From positions 2,480,001 to 2,544,000 of the forward strand of contig NZ_CP113939.1 of assembly GCF_029392315.1 (NCBI RefSeq): DNA of 64,000 nucleotides, read 5' to 3'. The position numbers were made by a program, and so were the translations under genes. The stretch comes from Bifidobacterium sp. ESL0690. GTDB taxonomy: Bacteria > Actinomycetota > Actinomycetes > Actinomycetales > Bifidobacteriaceae. Each line of letters opens with the position of its first letter. Position 1 is the stretch's first letter. Shown here piece by piece: positions 61,307-64,000 of the stretch. The notes beneath the pieces were generated by a model. It had not been told where the DNA came from, made no database searches, and saw nothing but the letters and a program-made list of their open reading frames with translations.

Positions 61307-64000
61307 TCATTCTTCGCGTCGGCGAAAAACCGCGAGGCCAAACCCCAGCGCGAGCGACAGCGCCAACGCCGTCATCATCGCAATCACAACTGGCTCAATG
61401 CCAACGCCGGTCTCCGTCAAGGTTTGTGAAGCAGGCTTGGAGCCCGCGTTCGGTGCTGGCGATGAAGACGGATCGGACGACGAAGATGCAGAAGACGAAG
61501 GAGGCACAGACGAGGACAGCGCCACCCACTTCGGGCGCACGGTGAAGTCAGAACCCGGCACCGCCGTCGGGTTCGCAGAACCTGCGAACTCGAAGCTCTG
61601 CCAAGTCGTGCCGTCAACCGAGTATTCCCAGCCGGAGAGTCGATCATGGCTCGGCGCCACCAGGCCGGAAACGGAAGCGGGCTGTGCAACCGTATCGCCT
61701 TCGTTCACCGTACCCGGCGCGGGCATTCCCGGCCAAGTTCCGCCGTTGTTGCTATACGTCAACCGGTGCGCACCCCTCGTCCAGACCGGTCGGACGGTGA
61801 TATCGGCATCAGGCATGTGCGTGCCGGAAGCCGAGGGGCCGAACTTGAACGGAGCCCATGCGCCGCCGGCGACCTGATACTCCCAGCCCGAAAGTTGATA
61901 GTTTGTAGGAACGGCCAGACCAGCCGTCGAAGGCGCGTTGGCGATAGTCGAATCATAGGCGACCGGAACCGGAGACGCGGGCCTGTCAGTCCATGCAACC
62001 CCGTGCGAATCGTAGGTGACGTTATGCATATTGCGTGCCCAGATGACCTTCAAATTCAAGTCTCTCAGAACAGCCGGCGAGACACCTGAGGTAAAGGGAT
62101 AGGTGGTGCCGCTGGGAACCTCAATCCAATGGTCGACGCGCCAGCCCGCTTTCGTGGTCTGCGGCTCGTTGAACGTGTCGCCGTCGCTCAGATTTTCGGA
62201 CGGTACGGCCGAACCGCCGTCCGTGTCGAACGTCACCTCGTGGTCGGTCAACGTGCCTACGCCACGGGTCACCTTACCGCTGTAAGGGAATGCCGCGGAG
62301 CCGAGGGCGACCGATTGCGCGGAGAACCCAGCCTTCACGGAAGACGTCGACGCGGGGATGTTCGCCCAGGTCACCGTGCCGCTCGGCGCATCGAATGTAT
62401 ATCCGCTCGCCGGCGACATCGCTCCCGCAGCGGTGTCGAGCGGAGCGTACGAGCCGTCGGGCAATTTGCCGGTCTGCACTTTGACATGATGGAGCGAATG
62501 CCCGTCGTCAAGCTGCCAGGTCTGACCGCTGATATCAACGTTGCTGGTTTCCACATTCGACAAAAGATTTGTCATACCCGACATCGGAGTCAGATCGGCG
62601 ACGTGGTTGTTGACCAGATGAAGCGAATTCATGGCGGTCAAGGGCCTCAGAGGCGAGATATCGGAAATGTTGTCGTAGTCGAGGTTCAGCGTCGTGAGTC
62701 TTACCAAGCCGCTGAGCGGGGTGAGATTGGAAACTTGCGCATTGTGGTCGGCCTTGAGAACGTTCAGGTTGTTCAGCACGCTGAGTTTGCCGAGCTGGGT
62801 GTTGGTGAGGCCGTCATTCGTCAGATACAGCTCGGTCAGGGTCGGCAGGCTTTGCAACGGCGTGAGGTCCGCAAGAGTGTGCAGATTCTCCATATGCAGT
62901 ACCCCAAGATGCGTGAAGGGCAGCAACTGGTTGAGGTTCGTGCACGTGTTCCCGCCGCTGTTGACATACCATTCGTTGCCGGCATGCAGCTCATAAAGTT
63001 GGGTCATGCCCGACAGCAGGGCGAGAGAGGAAATATTGTTGTCGCAGGCATACAACGTCTGCATCGAAGTCAAGCCCGATATCGGCGTAAGATCCGATAT
63101 ACCGCAATCGGCAATGTCCAGAACGGTCAAGTGAGTGAAAAGCGACAAGGTCGAGAAATTGGTCAGATGATCCGCTCGTATGCTCAGGAACAGAAGATTC
63201 GTCAACGGTGCCAGCGCCACGATATCAGTGATCGGATTGAACTGAACATCCAAAAACTTCACCTGCGTAAGAACGCTTAGCGGCGATAGATTGGTGATTC
63301 GGTTGCCGCCGAGATCCAGGTGGAGGAAATTGGGATTCGTCCGTAGCGTCGACAGCGCGGATACGTCGCTAATCTGGTTGTCCATAACATAAAGCGCTTG
63401 AAGATCCGGGAAACTTGATGTGCTGAAAAACCCTACACTCGAAATGCCATTGCCGTTCATTCCGATGACCTGAAGAGAATGCCAGCTGCTGATCGGCGAC
63501 AAATCACTGACCCTGTTGTAATCCATCAGGATTGTGTTCACGTTGGGAAGCGAGGAAAGAGAAGCGATGCTTGAGATACTAGGCAGACTGGCAACGCTTC
63601 TGTCGTGAGCCAAGTCGATCTTGGTGAGATTGTTGAGATTGGCCAGCGGTGTCACGTCAGTGATGCTCTGATTATGCAATACCAGAGAGTTGAGATTGGT
63701 GAGCACTTCCAAACCGGTAAGGTCGGTGATCCGGGGCGCGGTACTGGTCATCTTATCCGAGCCGATGGCCTGCAAGGACGTGGTATTGGTGACCATCGCC
63801 GGAGTAAGCACGGCCCCGACCGTCGTTGAATTCTTGGACGCGACGAGCTGGGCCAGCAACGGGTCCGGGAAGCAAGCCGAGATGGTAGTCGACCCGACTA
63901 TGCATCCGGAACGGGGCTCGATGCCGCCGCCCTGCGGTGCTGGAGCGGGAGTATGGCCAGCAGAGGTGGCGCTTGGATCGACACGGGGCATCAGCGGCAC
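61307..64000 (-). CDS. LRR/InlB-repeat surface protein with LTETG anchor, 5' partial
   Basis: The frame is open to the window end, so the signal peptide lies beyond. Early in the visible part is C-x6-ISACFPDPLLAQLVA, the same cap as in the other two LRR proteins. About 18 leucine-rich repeats of 20-22 residues follow (for example LTNLNSLVLHNQSITDVTPL). Then there is an interdomain segment with TFDAPSGTVTW and four InlB B-repeat modules, the last ending FTVRPKW. The end carries LTETG, a hydrophobic helix (VVIAMMTALALSLALGFGLAVF) and RRREE, a variant sorting signal. It is probably an adhesin. Confidence 0.88.
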   Translation of the reverse strand: MPLMPRVDPSATSAGHTPAPAPQGGGIEPRSGCIVGSTTISACFPDPLLAQLVASKNSTTVGAVLTPAMVTNTTSLQAIGSDKMTSTAPRITDLTGLEVLTNLNSLVLHNQSITDVTPLANLNNLTKIDLAHDRSVASLPSISSIASLSSLPNVNTILMDYNRVSDLSPISSWHSLQVIGMNGNGISSVGFFSTSSFPDLQALYVMDNQISDVSALSTLRTNPNFLHLDLGGNRITNLSPLSVLTQVKFLDVQFNPITDIVALAPLTNLLFLSIRADHLTNFSTLSLFTHLTVLDIADCGISDLTPISGLTSMQTLYACDNNISSLALLSGMTQLYELHAGNEWYVNSGGNTCTNLNQLLPFTHLGVLHMENLHTLADLTPLQSLPTLTELYLTNDGLTNTQLGKLSVLNNLNVLKADHNAQVSNLTPLSGLVRLTTLNLDYDNISDISPLRPLTAMNSLHLVNNHVADLTPMSGMTNLLSNVETSNVDISGQTWQLDDGHSLHHVKVQTGKLPDGSYAPLDTAAGAMSPASGYTFDAPSGTVTWANIPASTSSVKAGFSAQSVALGSAAFPYSGKVTRGVGTLTDHEVTFDTDGGSAVPSENLSDGDTFNEPQTTKAGWRVDHWIEVPSGTTYPFTSGVSPAVLRDLNLKVIWARNMHNVTYDSHGVAWTDRPASPVPVAYDSTIANAPSTAGLAVPTNYQLSGWEYQVAGGAWAPFKFGPSASGTHMPDADITVRPVWTRGAHRLTYSNNGGTWPGMPAPGTVNEGDTVAQPASVSGLVAPSHDRLSGWEYSVDGTTWQSFEFAGSANPTAVPGSDFTVRPKWVALSSSVPPSSSASSSSDPSSSPAPNAGSKPASQTLTETGVGIEPVVIAMMTALALSLALGFGLAVFRRREE

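Overview
The window looks like chromosomal DNA of a Bifidobacterium or close relative. It is a high-GC actinobacterial sequence with a bifidobacterial-type purA, tgt and MalY/PatB aminotransferase, an IS1249-type insertion sequence, and many sortase-anchored surface proteins with short, variant LPxTG signals. Genus-level assignment is inference. All identifications are by reading motifs; no database search was run.

Layout. Positions 1-10850: two convergent surface-protein genes, a BspA-like protein (5' end outside the window) and a giant InlB-repeat/Trp-repeat protein whose start region carries a C10 (G10 on the coding strand) tract that puts the signal peptide out of frame. 11378-13549: a small defence/toxin-antitoxin-like cluster (AbiD/F-type HEPN protein, coupled HTH protein, orphan HI1420-type antidote) with a possible small RNA in front. 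14197-18182: a tiny membrane protein, a ClC channel, a 51-bp tandem repeat array, and purA. 18399-23176: a sugar or polyol catabolic locus (galactitol-type PTS IIC, LacI regulator, Rpe/AlsE epimerase, PfkB kinase) linked by TAACCGGTTA-type operators. 23316-25873: a cluster of three DUF1310 proteins, small helical proteins and two truncated N-terminal domains that resemble secreted lipase-like effectors. 26020-28596: a P1B-type metal ATPase. 28818-47826: an adhesion island (1696-aa SpaA/SdrD-type adhesin, HtrA protease, internalin-like LRR protein, and a complete pilus operon: major pilin, class C sortase, 1408-aa adhesin). 48815-52316: tgt with a long low-complexity N-terminus, a 72-bp tandem repeat array, a nitroreductase-like protein, and tRNA-Leu(CAG). 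52403-53803: an intact IS with an 8-bp target duplication. 53817-61133: a 58-aa protein, a LOG-family protein, a tandem pair of PanE/ApbA-type reductases, a DUF3995 protein, a MalY-type aminotransferase and an alpha/beta hydrolase. 61307-64000: the C-terminal part of another LRR/InlB-repeat surface protein.

About 27 kb of the 64 kb codes for cell-surface adhesins, so the window reads as a host-interaction region set between housekeeping genes. The most unusual signals are the homopolymeric tract (probable phase switch), two strictly periodic intergenic arrays (51 bp x 6 and 72 bp x 5) whose units form hairpins, a roughly 22-copy 9-residue Trp repeat forming a wall-proximal stalk, the Abi locus with a candidate upstream RNA, and the DUF1310 multicopy cluster.
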